Below the pieces are notes generated by a model. The model ran no database searches. It saw nothing but the letters and a program-made list of their open reading frames with translations, and was not told where the DNA came from. A DNA stretch of 64,000 nt from Fragum whitleyi (taxonomy: Eukaryota > Mollusca > Bivalvia > Cardiida > Cardiidae). A program made the position numbers and the translations under genes. Of this stretch, positions 12,001 to 19,760 are shown piece by piece (position 1 is the stretch's first letter; each line of letters begins with the position of its first letter). The DNA lies in contig OX411558.1 in the NCBI GenBank assembly GCA_948146395.1, forward strand, positions 49,525,122 to 49,589,121. The letters run 5' to 3'.

Positions 12001-15000
12001 TTGGGTCAAGCTCTACCAAAATTGTTCAAATAAATGAAATCCACCCTTAACTTTCCCTTTACCCTTAACAAAAGGGTGAAAATATGAAAATCTTCAAAAA
12101 TCTTCTTCTCTGAAATCAGAAGGCAGACAACTTTCATATTTGGTATGTAGCATCATCTAGTGGACCTCTACCAATTTGTACATATCAAGACCCTGGGGTC
12201 ATATTTGGGCTTTGCCTCGGCTCTGCCGAGACAATTATCAATTCTCGCAAGTGAGTTAGATATTTTTTCATACAATACACTTAGTATGTATTATATTTAT
12301 CTTATAACCTCTTTTTGTCTTGTTTTCGTCGATGTTTCTAACTGAAATGCAAGTTTCTTAAAATAACTGCATGATATTATTGTTCTAAAAGTAACTATGT
12401 GATATCATAAAAAATATCATATGGGATGTTATCAGAAGGATATTTGTATAGTTATAAGATAAATAACCTTATCATGATAAATTCTCCCAATCTCAACCAG
12501 ATAACATTGATATTTTGAGACACATACGTGTTATTCTCTATATAATTTATTACATTTTGTATGTTATCATAAATGTAGATCAGAGTCATTGTTTATTGCA
12601 AAAATCTTTGTTTGCAGGAATAAGGTTTACTTAAGATTTGTTTATATCTTTTAAGACCCAATTTTACACCAACATTACAAGACATAGAAACTATCAAAGA
12701 AGAATTTGGACATGACTTTACGATTCCTGAAAATTTTGAGCGTACAGTAAGAGTGTTTGACCCAAACCTTTCTAAGAAGCAGAATAAAATGGACCCAGCC
12801 CAGACCCAGATAAATCCGCAGACAACACTTATATGTAGCATGTTGGACTTGACAGACCCTAATGCAGTATTTTTAGGTTTGTTTGTTAACCCTTATATAA
12901 GCATACAAGGCTTTTAGTTTCATTTGCCAAATAAGATGCATGAAGACATAGCATTCATAGTTTATCAGGTGCTTTGTGAAGATTCTTGTAAGATAATGAA
13001 TCTTGTGAAAAATAAACCAAAGATAGAGGGAACATATTGCTTAACTTGGGCTCTTTTCTGAGTACCTCGCCTTACACCAAGTGCAAATGATTTAACTGTA
13101 TTTGTGAGAATCAGGATTTGTGAATTTTGATTAATTTGATTTTTTTTTTCTTTAATGAAAACAATTTTGATTGCACACCTGTGAGATTGACTATAAAGTC
13201 AATAGTGACAAATGAATTGCGTCTCATTTGAACAATCTTTTTTCTTCATGATATTAAATAATAAGTTATGAAGAGAACATTATTTCAAGGAGGTATGGAA
13301 CTAAAAAAACATCACACTTACTTAAGAATATATTTCGCATATTAATCCAGTGTGGTTGGTTTTATTAGTTTCAAGCCTCCAAGAAACATGATATCTTTCT
13401 ACTTATTATTTGGGGCTTAAACATTTTTAAGGTGATGTTAATTCACTTATTAATGTTAAACTACACTATGTTGACTATTCTTGACTGGCCAAAGTATACA
13501 ACTAGAACAATTTAGATAAAACCATCCCCAAAACTCATAAATTTTCTCTTATCTTTAAATTATGAAATGAAAATGGCTGGCTTTGATGAGCACTCCTAAT
13601 CTTTCTTCTCAATAATATTTAAGTGTACTGCATATTGATAACCTAAATTGACCATTTTAACCCAAGACTTATGTTACATTTTTGCTAGCTTGCTGTACAG
13701 CTGCCTTCATCAGGTGAATTCTGCAAATTGAAAAAGGATTTAATTCGCAGTATTTTCCTGATGAAGGCAGTTGCTGCCAAAAGCTAGTGCAAAAAACATA
13801 ATATTTTCATTATAAGTATTTATTCTAAGAAGAGAACTTTTTATGCAATAAATTAAGTTATAATATGACGTACGTCGTGGGAGTGAAATAATCCCGTTGA
13901 ATATTTTTGATATTACACGGGTGTTATTACACTAGTGGAATAACTGTGCAAATGAGCTATAAATAGACATCAACGTTATATTTTCGCTGTGAAAATGACG
14001 TCATTATTGTTTTTCTGACGTCATTTCTGGAAACGGCGTTATATGTTTCGCGGAATAAGTTGAATCGATAAATGTCGAAATTTCCTCGTTTTATCACAAA
14101 AATTCTGGACATAATATAAATAGAATATAAAATTCTTGCTCATAAAAAACAGAATTTATTAAACTTGTCATCTATAAACAGATAAAAACTCGGCTCAGCC
14201 TCGTTTTTATCTGTTTATAGATGACTTGTTTAATAAATTCGGTATTCCATGACCACTCATTCATTATCCTCTATTTATATTTTTTCTCTTTTTTATTCAG
14301 CACAGCCTTGTTTTTATCTGTTTTAAGATGACTTGATTAATAAATTTGGTATTCGATGACCACTCATTCATTATTCTCAATTTTAATTTAAAGTTTTGAA
14401 AATCTCTCTCCAGGCAAATATTCAACATACAAACTTCCTGATGATGTTGGAAACAAAACACCAAATAAAAATCTAGATGATGAAGAGGATGATGGCAAAG
14501 ATGACGTTGACGATGACGATGAAAGTGAACCAAGTTTTATGTCAATGTCGGAAAACGATCAGAGCCACAGCTTCTTATCAACAACTAATGACAGTTTTGT
14601 ATCAGCTGGCGATCAAAGTTTCCAGTCTGCGGGAAATGAAAGTTTCGTCTCATTGGGAAATGACAGCTTTACATCTTTTGGAAATGTGAATGATTCTATA
14701 AATAAAGACAAAGAAGGTTCAAAATCAGATTTAAGAAAAGGCAATTTGAAGAATGAAAAGACAAATAGTGAAAATATTCAAAATTTGGCTATTCATAAAC
14801 TTGATAAGGAAAGTAGAAGACTAAGTCTGTCGGAAAAACTCGCAATGTGTAAAGAAGTCGATAAATCAAACTCAGCTTCTTCTACATCTGCTGATGAAGA
14901 AGATAAAGAATTCCTCGCGATAATAACCGCTCAAAAACTTGAAAAATCAAAATCTCTTGAAAGCCTCGAAGGATTAGAGGGTAAGAATAGTTTGTGTTCA

Positions 15001-15435
15001 GATTCGAGTCTCGATTGTAAAAAATTGGATATAAGTGATGAGGATCCGGAATTATTGGAGATGATGAAAGCTCAAAAAGATGTGAAGAAATCGGAAAAAC
15101 AGGTTATTGAACTCTCAATGGAATCAGAAGAACTTGAGTTTAAACAGATCATGGATACAAAAGATGATCAAAAGAAATTTGATACAGGATCACTTAATGA
15201 TATTCAGAAAGATTTTATAAACATTCGACCTACCTATCAGTCGAGTCCAATTGTAAGCATTGAAGACAGAGCTGAACAAAGTTTAGCACAAAATGATCTC
15301 TCTCCCACAATGTTGGGTATGAAACGCGGGGATATGGCTAAGACGAATGAAAGTCCAGCTACTAAAAAGTTTCGACGGAGAAATCAAGATATGTATTCAG
15401 ATAACAGTAACAGCACAGGGGATGAAGAACTATAG
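1..15435 (+). CDS. DBR1: Lariat debranching enzyme DBR1, partial (8 exons, 5' end outside window)
   Basis: DBR1 is a nuclear metallophosphoesterase that hydrolyses the 2'-5' branch bond of excised intron lariats. Eight exons (1-53, 3792-3872, 5895-5980, 7757-7981, 9703-9774, 10807-10946, 12656-12876, 14414-15435) join in one frame across seven GT-AG introns, giving 632 codons and a TAG stop. Family hallmarks seen directly are [15 protein letters not shown], then [12 protein letters not shown], then HFEHPPY, then SHDWPRGI, then SAHLHVKF. The His residues of SHDWP and AHLH are the metal-binding ones in this family. The N-terminal metal-binding motifs (DxH, GNHE) must lie upstream. After the catalytic region comes the DBR1-specific domain, then a tail of about 340 residues that is acidic and Ser-rich and ends in a basic stretch (KKFRRRNQ), probably nuclear-targeting. 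The tail makes the protein longer than the roughly 540-residue human enzyme. The TNF-receptor gene downstream is on the opposite strand. Confidence 0.95.
54..332. other. Start of DBR1 intron, nothing recognised
   Basis: AT-rich intron sequence with no motif, repeat copy or reading frame that could be supported. Confidence 0.5.
333..628 (+). repeat. Hairpin-headed dispersed element
   Basis: It begins tttttagcctggctg with a head hairpin (ttttcgg..aaaacccgag) and has a gtcatcgtcattgtcatcg tract. It ends with a GCACCC..GGGTGC stem followed by TCTTGTTA. The layout is the same as other elements here whose 3' end is a short stem plus CTTGTT. Confidence 0.6.
827..1166 (+). repeat. Dispersed element, 'gagcaacaaaagcta' family
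   Basis: It starts at gtgagcaacaaaagctata and ends near gataatccactgaaaagcat. Similar copies are at 48206-48572 and 57636-57987 (+) and at 25051-25410 and 55019-55330 (reverse). Fragments are at 31485-31700 and 37555-37620. Confidence 0.65.
1260..2973. repeat. Palindromic GTTAACCGAGG element, split by an insertion
   Basis: The left arm (1260-1340) reads gtagtggtcccataaaagc to gttaaccgaagtttcc. The right arm (from about 2881 to 2973) reads ggaaacctcggttaac to ggcccactacc. Intact copies elsewhere (31316-31475, 39236-39374, 56897-57054) have the arms nearly adjacent. This copy is therefore interrupted by the hairpin-headed element at 1341-2874. Confidence 0.75.
1341..2874 (+). repeat. Hairpin-headed element with about 154-bp tandem repeats
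   Basis: The head hairpin is tagctgcactggccgaaggc..agcaagcta. The body has about eight diverged units containing 'ccataaatatgggcgtggca' and 'actttaccagaatgttcc'; actttaccag recurs at 1761, 1916, 2226, 2380 and 2532. The tail is an AGGCCC..GGGCCT stem then CTTGTTA. A 25-bp duplication of the tail junction follows at 2861-2900. Confidence 0.75.
2975..3307. other. Intron stretch, nothing recognised
   Basis: AT-rich DBR1 intron with no repeat copy elsewhere in the window that I could see. Confidence 0.45.
3308..3750 (+). repeat. Dispersed element, copy 1 (upstream of DBR1 exon b)
   Basis: It contains 'tattacatgggtgttac', 'gcaaatgagct' and an end foldback around 'atctgtttatagatgactt'. A second copy lies at 13862-14262 in the last DBR1 intron, also just upstream of an exon. 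Confidence 0.65.
3792..3872 (+). CDS. DBR1: DBR1 exon b
   Basis: It encodes [20 protein letters not shown] and then KGKDYLK, closely matching the DBR1 strand that follows the GNHE region. The acceptor is ttacag and the donor gtaact; both ends are phase 1. The reading frame runs open some way past the donor, which is intron read-through. Confidence 0.95.
4003..4175 (-). repeat. Degraded SINE 3' body
   Basis: It carries 'gagcacctaacaa', 'cctccagctgcc' and 'cacccattgatgggggac', the same order as the full-length SINE at 53366-53642 on the opposite strand. The tRNA-like head is missing. Confidence 0.6.
4537..5763 (+). repeat. Hairpin-headed element with 145-bp tandem repeats
   Basis: The head is tttttagctcacctgagc..gctcaaggtgaac. 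About seven and a half units follow. The marker 'gaggccacaaatatg' recurs at 4647, 4792, 4937, 5082, 5227, 5372 and 5516, so the period is exactly 145 bp over most of the array. ORFs in it on both strands are repeat artefacts. Confidence 0.85.
5764..5873. mobile_element. Right end of hAT-like MITE
   Basis: It reads 'tatttacttgtccttggaca' through 'ggaattccacacccctg'. It matches the right end of the intact copy at 8001-8356. No left end is present. Confidence 0.6.
5895..5980 (+). CDS. DBR1: DBR1 exon c
   Basis: It encodes (G)[20 protein letters not shown] and then LEVFRLKQ, the conserved DBR1 segment between the two halves of the catalytic domain. The acceptor is atttcag and the donor gtaatt. 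It enters in phase 1 and leaves in phase 0. It is too short (86 bp) to appear as a long ORF. Confidence 0.94.
6001..6240. mobile_element. TTAA-flanked MITE (piggyBac-like), 240 bp
   Basis: Terminal inverted repeats CCCTTGTCATGCTGGA sit directly inside TTAA at 5997-6000 and 6241-6244. TTAA target duplication with CCC-starting ends is the piggyBac pattern. There is no transposase, so it is non-autonomous. It lies 20 bases past the DBR1 exon c donor. Confidence 0.8.
6246..6312 (+). repeat. Degenerate tRNA-like sequence (SINE head remnant)
   Basis: An A-box-like 'tagtgcagttgg' and a B-box-like 'agtttgatccc' are spaced as in a tRNA, but the acceptor stem and anticodon arm do not pair. It is a remnant, not a tRNA gene. 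Confidence 0.45.
6363..6672. repeat. Dispersed foldback element, 'ctgattggctaaaa' family
   Basis: It has 'ttctgattggctaaaa', 'caatgaaaccaattttgagt' and an inner inverted repeat around 'tatgaatctgctacacatat'. Other copies: 13125-13390, 20885-21215 and 30625-30910. Confidence 0.6.
6681..6780. mobile_element. Left end of hAT-like MITE
   Basis: It starts caggtgtgtagaaatacag and runs through 'ctacttgtccatggacaa', matching the left end of the copy at 8001-8356. The right end is lost. Confidence 0.5.
6868..7562 (+). repeat. Dispersed element, 'ggggcatattgttttact' family, long copy
   Basis: It begins ggggcatattgttttact and contains repeated 'aaggtcaaggtcatgtgaca'-like units. It ends 'ttctcaaacacatcttgttc'. 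The second copy at 11224-11512 retains the 5' hairpin. Confidence 0.65.
7757..7981 (+). CDS. DBR1: DBR1 exon d, catalytic histidines
   Basis: It has 75 codons beginning [17 protein letters not shown] and ending ALVQHE. His at 7787-7789 (SHDWP) and His at 7943-7945 and 7949-7951 (AHLH) are the metal-coordinating histidines of the DBR1 family. The acceptor is gattgcag and the donor gtattc, a weak +3 to +6 match. Both ends are phase 0. A hAT-like MITE begins 20 bases past the exon end. Confidence 0.96.
8001..8356. mobile_element. hAT-like MITE with 8-bp target duplication
   Basis: The ends are CAGGGTTGTGGAAATA and (reverse complement) CAGGGGTGTGGAATAC. The flanks are ctttccat (7993-8000) and ttttccat (8357-8364), an 8-bp duplication with one mismatch, as expected for hAT elements. 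There is no coding capacity. It starts 20 bases past the end of DBR1 exon d. Confidence 0.8.
8475..8694. mobile_element. MITE, TGTGTGACATTTCCAACAAT family, copy 1
   Basis: Inverted ends contain gtgacatttccaataattt and gaaattgttggaaatgtcac. The centre has the partial palindrome 'cagactgtgcaggtgcacag'. The second copy is at 50257-50496. Confidence 0.75.
8784..9169 (-). mobile_element. GTGAAATTGACA foldback element, copy 1
   Basis: Its ends are gtgaaattgac and gtcaatttcac. The central foldback is 'taaagggaggtgatgaat' / 'ggttacctcccttta' around an 'aattttgttcatcctgaac' loop. It is reversed relative to the copy at 49265-49654. Confidence 0.75.
9280..9520 (+). repeat. Two diverged tandem units of about 120 bp
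   Basis: 'tcctaaaagttgacaatttc' near 9291 recurs as 'ttctaaaaattgacaatttc' near 9411, each followed by 'ttccttagtgatg' or 'tttctttagtgatgg'. Confidence 0.6.
9555..9692. repeat. Foldback element, 'AGCTTGTCTCAAA' family, copy 1
   Basis: The arms are 'gatttgagataaggtgatc' and 'gatcagcttgtctcaaaatc', with inner 'gtctagaatagaa'. Related foldbacks are at 51228-51366 and 52795-52915. Confidence 0.6.
9703..9774 (+). CDS. DBR1: DBR1 exon e
   Basis: It has 24 codons: [20 protein letters not shown] followed by QFLQ. The motif [11 protein letters not shown] is the family's conserved end of the catalytic fold. The acceptor is ttatatag and the donor gtaagt. Both ends are phase 0. It was found only by looking for the missing family motif between exons d and f. 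Confidence 0.95.
10008..10164. mobile_element. Short MITE, 157 bp
   Basis: About 32-bp terminal inverted repeats: 'cacgttgatgtgtccatga' on the left and 'tcatggacacatcaatg' on the right, with outer 'ataatttcattt' / 'aaatgaaattat'. Single copy in the window. Confidence 0.7.
10383..10626. mobile_element. MITE, CCCGTTTTACTAAACATCTT family, copy 1
   Basis: The ends are gcccgttttactaaacatct and agatgtttagtaaaacagcc. The centre is an inverted repeat of 'ctcattggaatcgtctt'. The second copy is at 46368-46607. Confidence 0.8.
10807..10946 (+). CDS. DBR1: DBR1 exon f
   Basis: It encodes [20 protein letters not shown], then [20 protein letters not shown] and GVTPGG. LDPEWL is the conserved start of the DBR1 C-terminal domain. 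The acceptor is ttttcag and the donor gtaggg. It enters in phase 0 and leaves in phase 2. Confidence 0.94.
11224..11512 (+). repeat. Dispersed element with intact 5' hairpin, 'cgggggcatattgtttt' family
   Basis: The head hairpin is tatgcccccgtatcg/agatcgggggcata. The body has 'caaggtcaaggtcatcagtc'. The end is 'ttcacaaacacatctt'. Same family as 6868-7562. Confidence 0.7.
11513..11828. other. Intron stretch, nothing recognised
   Basis: AT-rich DBR1 intron with no supported feature. Confidence 0.45.
11829..12208 (+). repeat. Hairpin-headed element (agcccacctgagc type), truncated
   Basis: The head is tttttagcccacctgagcac/gtgctcaaggtgagct, then 'aaacttggcagggatgttcc'. A second copy at 18036-19450 continues further, so this one is cut off at its 3' side by the element at 12209. 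Confidence 0.75.
12209..12476. repeat. Dispersed element, 'catacaatacacttagta' family, copy 1
   Basis: It contains 'catacaatacacttagtat', 'ttcgtcgatgtttctaac' and 'atgtgatatcataaaaa'. Longer copies are at 26375-26712 and 35840-36185. Confidence 0.7.
12656..12876 (+). CDS. DBR1: DBR1 exon g
   Basis: It completes an Arg codon from exon f and encodes [20 protein letters not shown], then [16 protein letters not shown] and so on, to [11 protein letters not shown]. This is the C-terminal domain of DBR1, where FxIPENFxRTVxxFDP recurs. The acceptor is ttttaag, an unusual but legal AG. The donor is gtttgt, weak. It leaves in phase 1. Confidence 0.92.
13125..13390. repeat. Foldback element, 'ctgattggctaaaa' family, copy 2
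   Basis: It shares 'atgaaaacaattttgattgc', 'ttatgaagagaacattattt' and 'catcacacttacttaag' with the copies at 6363 and 20885. Confidence 0.55.
13679..13797. repeat. Inverted repeat around gctgccttcatcaggt
   Basis: The left arm is 'gctgccttcatcagg' and the right arm 'cctgatgaaggcagttgc', with outer 'tttgctagctt' / 'aagctagtgcaaa'. Probably a short foldback element. Confidence 0.55.
13862..14378 (+). repeat. Dispersed element, copy 2, with its end duplicated in tandem
   Basis: It matches 3308-3750 ('gatattacacgggtgttat', 'gcaaatgagct'). The last 76 bp (14187-14262) are repeated at about 14301-14378, a 114-bp shift. The duplicate ends 36 bases before the last DBR1 exon. Confidence 0.7.
14414..15435 (+). 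CDS. DBR1: DBR1 terminal exon, acidic Ser-rich tail
   Basis: It enters in phase 1 through ctccag and ends at TAG (15433-15435). It starts [13 protein letters not shown], then a [16 protein letters not shown] acidic run. At 14563-14685 come five near-repeats of the form (N/D/Q)xSFxSxGN. Three later copies of a related charged motif lie at 14893-14946, 15037-15090 and 15124-15177. The tail looks intrinsically disordered. It ends [16 protein letters not shown]; the basic RRNQxxY stretch resembles the end of vertebrate DBR1 (from memory, unverified). ATG codons inside the exon are not starts, because the frame is open from the acceptor. Confidence 0.93.
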
Positions 15436-15760
15436 ATTTGATATTTTAGTACAAGAATCTTGTTATGCTACTCTTCGAAGGGAAAAAGGGATTTGCTTTG
15501 CACTTGTGGGTTGGTCTGTCCGTCAGTTGGTATATCTGTCCATCAGTTGGTATGTCTGTAGACCATTTTTATGCAGAGCATATCTCAAAAAGGATGCAAT
15601 CTAGAATCATTAAACCTCACAGTTCGTTAGATCTTATTGAGGAGAAGTGCGGTGCAAAAGAACAATAATTCTACTGAAAATATTTTTAAAGTTATTGCCC
15701 TTTGTTAATTGACAAAGTATATGGTCAACCTACTCTACGAGGGTTGATTAATAAATACGT
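15436..15760 (+). other. Probable DBR1 3' UTR, overlapping a dispersed repeat
   Basis: It directly follows the stop codon. AATAAA at 15750-15755 is the first good poly(A) signal on this strand. From about 15463 the sequence resembles a dispersed element with 'gtctgtccgtcagttgg', 'gtagaccatttt' and 'gcatatctcaaaaagg', so most of the UTR is probably repeat-derived. The UTR end is inferred. Confidence 0.45.
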
Positions 15761-16590
15761 GGACAAGTTGAATATTTCTGTCATAAACCATTACATATTT
15801 CCAATATTTTGACACAAAAACCTAAGTAAATTGCGCATTAAGGAAAACAATATTTAATACATGCATGCTGAATTATAAGAAGATATAGTAACCAAAGTAA
15901 TATATACTAAACAAGACTGCTGGACCTTTTTTTCCCCAAGTATTTTATATGTTTTAAGCACAGTTTAATTCCCTTGTTTTTGCCCAATATCTTTTAAAAA
16001 TTGTATCATGACATAAAGAAAATATCACATTCCCAAATGTCATGCAAATATGTGAAAATGGTTTCTTGTTTGATTTAAGAATCAACTGAAATAAACTGGT
16101 CAATGCAATTTAAAGTTTAATTTGATTACACAAAAAATGTCTTATTTAGATCAAATAGTTTTGAGCCCTTCTCAATTTTTGGGAAAGCTTGAATCAAGAG
16201 AACAAATAACATATTTTGATAAGCTACAGATTATTTTGCCAAGATCCTTCCAAAGAAAAAAAAAAGATTATCATGCATTTAGGAAGTAAAATATTGCATT
16301 ATCTCAAGCCAAAAGTTTCAAAACCAGTGTCACATGGACAAACGCAATTTATATGTAATTACAAGATCACTATGTTGTTTTTATATTTAACATGCGGTGA
16401 ATTGCTGTACATGTCTCCATACAAATGGTTGTTAAATGGTCAATTTTTGATATTTTTTAACAAAATTTTAGCGTTTTTTGAGAAGATGTGAAACAATATT
16501 AAAAAAAAAATCACTCAAATGAACAATATACACAAAACATTTCACTCAAATGTGCTATTTCTAGGCGTATTTATACAAGGTGTCCAGGTA
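15761..16590. other. Intergenic, nothing recognised
   Basis: AT-rich sequence downstream of DBR1 with no supported gene. The short ORF at 16216-16491 has no recognisable domain. Confidence 0.45.
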
Positions 16591-16640
16591 TTAATTGATC
16601 AACCCTTGTATTGGGGGCATTATTGTTTTTCTTGTAACAT
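16591..16640. repeat. Fragment, 'gggggcattattgttttt'
   Basis: It resembles the body start of the 'ggggcatattgttttact' family, without the head hairpin. Confidence 0.4.
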
Positions 16641-16754
16641 GTTCCAGATATTGGCAATTTTTAAGCAACAACAGTTAAATTTAGTTTGTCAGTCTTGTTT
16701 TGTGTGAAAGAGGTATTGAATACCAATGTAAAGAGCTATTGAATGTTTATGAAT

Positions 16755-16938
16755 TTCAGGGGCTCAACCTCAGGAAAGAATTAGAGACTGTTTAAAGTTG
16801 ATCTCTAGAGGGTCTTTGATATATCTCCTATACATTAACTGACAAATTTGAACTAAACTTTCACACCATGTTGATTGGTTTTAAATTTGCTTGGCAGAAA
16901 GTGCCATTGGAACTATACAGGCCGTTTGTGCCTCTTGT
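16755..16938 (+). repeat. 3' end of a hairpin-headed element
   Basis: It ends 'tacaggccgtttgtgcctct' then TGTTAA, the stem plus CTTGTT tail seen at 2850-2874. It includes 'aactaaactttcacacc'. Confidence 0.55.
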
Positions 16939-17032
16939 TAATAGTTGTTAGATATAAATCATGAGGGATGCTTATTGTATAACTTGTTTGTTTGTTAAAG
17001 CCCCGCAGGAAAAGTCTCAAACCAGATACATT

Positions 17033-17200
17033 TGATTGATAATTGTAGACCTATGTGAGATAGCTGCTTGAATCTAGGAAAGGATGTGGTTGTACTGATG
17101 AGAGCAATACCAGGAATCCATTTTTAGGTGCTCCAGCCGCTGCGATATAAATGAAAAAATGTTGAAAGTGGCGTAAAACTCGAATCAATAAATCAATTGA
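17033..17200 (+). repeat. SINE 3' body, same family as 53366-53642
   Basis: It carries 'gtagacctatgtgagatagc', 'ataccaggaatccat', 'ggtgctccagccgctgcga' and 'gttgaaagtggcgtaaaac', ending in an aatcaataaatcaa tail. The tRNA head is missing. Confidence 0.75.
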
Positions 17201-17819
17201 TGAGTGCCTTTATTTTCCCTTTATATTATATAGAGCTACAGATGAATGGGGTATTTTCAATTTTAGATGGTTTAAACCTATTTATTTTACATTAATTTGG
17301 TTCTTTACAACTTAGATTCATCCTCTTGATTCTGCTTCCTGGGAAATTCACAAGTAATCGCGCCAAATCTGGAATCTATGTAATATCTATGTAATACGGG
17401 AAAGCATTCCAACCACTCTAACCAATTAAAAATGCCTTGAAAGTGTTCAAGAATGCTTCGAAAATGTTCTAAATGATTTCAATCAAATCACTGCACAATT
17501 CAATGGCTCAGCGCGAAACAGTTGTAACTGTTTATATTACAACTATTTGGTACTGTCCTATCAAATTGTATTATCATATGTGGATTTCAAAGCATATATA
17601 AAGCCCGAAAGAATAAACATTTCATTTAAAATTTGCTGCACTTACTCATTCAATATCATTTCAAAGTCGTTCCAAAATCTTTCAACTTGTCGATTTCACG
17701 CTGTTGTTTACTGTACTAGATTTCCTTTAAAACCTGTATCAAATGATTAATTTCTGTTTTACTCTAAAAACAATCACATATGAATCATAAGTTGTTGGTT
17801 TGGTTTAAATTAATTGGCA

Positions 17820-17993
17820 TACATCGATTATGAAACAAGTTCTTGCAACTTAGAATAATCCCTCTTGATTCTACCGTCTGGAAAATTCACCAGTAATCAC
17901 CCCGAAAATGTGGGTCGATATCCATTCCTGAGAATCAAACTCGGAATCTTGGGGTCAAGAGATCGACACTCTACCACTAGACCTCGGCCACCA
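17820..17993 (-). repeat. Second tRNA-headed SINE type
   Basis: On the minus strand 17993-17925 reads as a tRNA-like head with A box 'ggccgaggtctagtgg' and B box 'gagtttgattc'. It is followed by 'gggtcgatatccattcc' territory and a body with 'tggtgaattttccagac'. A headless relative is at 17230-17380. Confidence 0.55.
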
Positions 17994-18334
17994 TAATGAG
18001 CTTCTCAATGTTCTCAATGCGTATCATGTTTTATTCGCTCACTTTAGCATGAAGTGCTCAAGGTAAGCTATTGTGATCGCCCAATGTCAGTTGTCAGTTG
18101 TGTGTCGTCCATCGTCCACAATTTCTTAAAACATCTTCTCCTTCTCCTCCTCCTGGGCCAATCTTGATGAAACTTGGCAGGGATGTTCCTTGGGTCAAGC
18201 TCTACTAAAGTTGTTCAAATAAATGAAATCCACCCCTTACTCTCCCTTTACCAATAACAAAAAGGGTAAAAATAGGAAAATATTCAAAATCTTCTTCTCT
18301 GAAACCCGAACACAGACAGCTTTCATATTTGGTA

Positions 18335-19181
18335 CACTCATGTCGGGTTACCCTTCGCGTCGTCTAAAGCTGTGCAGCTGTATGACGTCATGTAAATTAA
18401 GAAAATTGCCGCTAAACATAAAAGCATTACAGCCTATTTTTCATATTCAAAAATTCGATCATTTTATAATTTTAAACAAAAAAAAAATCATGTTCGTATT
18501 TTAACGTAAAAAGATTCTCGTTTTTGTCTCAGTGTATTTAGTTTAATTCTAACAGATTTACAGGCATCAATGTTAAGTTCTTTCCTGGACTGCGCAGGTT
18601 TAGTCGACAAGAACTGCAATGATTAATCACGACGGTGCATCTTTTCATCACCGGATTGTGTGATTTTAGTGACATTTTGTTCTAGATAAAATGTCTTTTA
18701 CATAGCTAAAATGGTATATCCATGAGTTCAGTCATGTACTAATTTTTTGAGTAAATGCGATATCTTTACAGGGCTTTTTTTCAAGAATTTGGGAAGAGGC
18801 CTTAGCCTATTCATTTTGGGAAATTTCAGCGCGGTTTTTAGAAGAATTGGGAAACATAAGATTGATAAAATAAAGTTTTAAAAGTACAATTCATGCATCA
18901 TTTGCAATTTTTTGTGATATACAACTACTTCTGTGATCTTATCCATTATAAAACTTATGTAAATATCAAAGAAAATGAATTTTGAAGACAAAATATTAAT
19001 ATAATGCGAAAATAATCTCTCAATTTGGGAAATTTTTCTGCCACAAATGGGAAAAAAAGAGCCAATTTTGATTTGGGAAGTAGCCTTTAATAGGCATCTG
19101 TTAAAGAACGAAAAAAAGCCCTGCTTTACACGAATTTTATACTTGACTATCATAGGTACGCAGGATTAGCCGACAGCACTG
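18335..19181. mobile_element. TIR element inserted at TA, 847 bp
   Basis: The ends are CACTCATGTCGGGTTACCC and (reverse complement) CAGTGCTGTCGGCTAATCC, flanked by TA on both sides (18333-18334, 19182-19183). A GTA duplication is also possible. A TIR-like copy lies inside at about 18585-18618. There is no transposase. Consistent with Tc1/mariner-type non-autonomous DNA. Confidence 0.7.
18769..19123. mobile_element. hAT-like MITE nested in the TA element
   Basis: The ends are CAGGGCTTTTTTTC and GAAAAAAAGCCCTG. The flanks repeat ctttaca/ctttaca. Subterminal 'ggcctta..tattcattttggg' pairs with 'tagcctttaataggcat'. It is the innermost of three nested layers. Confidence 0.75.
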
Positions 19182-19544
19182 TATGTAGCATCATCTAGTG
19201 GGCTTCTACCAAGTTTGGTTATATCAAGTCCCTGTGATCATATTTGGGGACCTACTGTGCGCAACCCTTTTTACATAGAATCAAAGATCGAAAATCTTTT
19301 CTCTGAAACCAGAAGGTAGACAGCTTACAGATTTGGTATGTAGTATCATCCACGTTGGACCTCTACCATATTTGTTCATATCAAGACCCTTGGAACATAT
19401 TTTGGTACCACCCGGACCCATCCCTTTTTTAGCTCACTTCATCATGAAGGGTTCAACAGGAACGAAATTAGCTATATTTTATAACCTCCCTTTAACTAAA
19501 CTCCACAAACTGATCTATAATGAAAATCAGTGACCAACCAGATG

Positions 19545-19760
19545 CTTCCAAATCAATTCAATTTGATAAATGTATGGAATGATTTCATGGATTTGAATGA
19601 AGTTGATGTGCGTTTTGTATAAATTCGAAGCTTCTTTGAACGATTCCTGAGCGTTTTGAATGATTTGAGCGAGTGTTAGAAAAGCAATGAATAGAGCCTT
19701 GAGTGGGTGAGAATGGATTTGAGCGGAGTGAGTGTCAATTCCACGTTGTGAATTATCGTA
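19545..19760 (+). repeat. GTGAAATTGACA-family fragment (right half)
   Basis: It shares 'gagcgttttgaatgatttga', 'ggagtgagtgtcaattccac' with the right halves of 49265-49654 and 59001-59311. Confidence 0.55.

Larger units (their letters stand above)
18036..19450 (+). repeat. Hairpin-headed element interrupted by a nested insertion
   Basis: It resembles 11829-12208: 'gctcaaggtaagctattgtg', 'aaacttggcagggatgttcc', 'cttcttctctgaaac'. It is cut at 'tcatatttggta' (18334) and resumes at 'gtatgtagcatcatctagtg' (19181 onward). The intervening 847 bp are foreign to the element. Confidence 0.8.
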
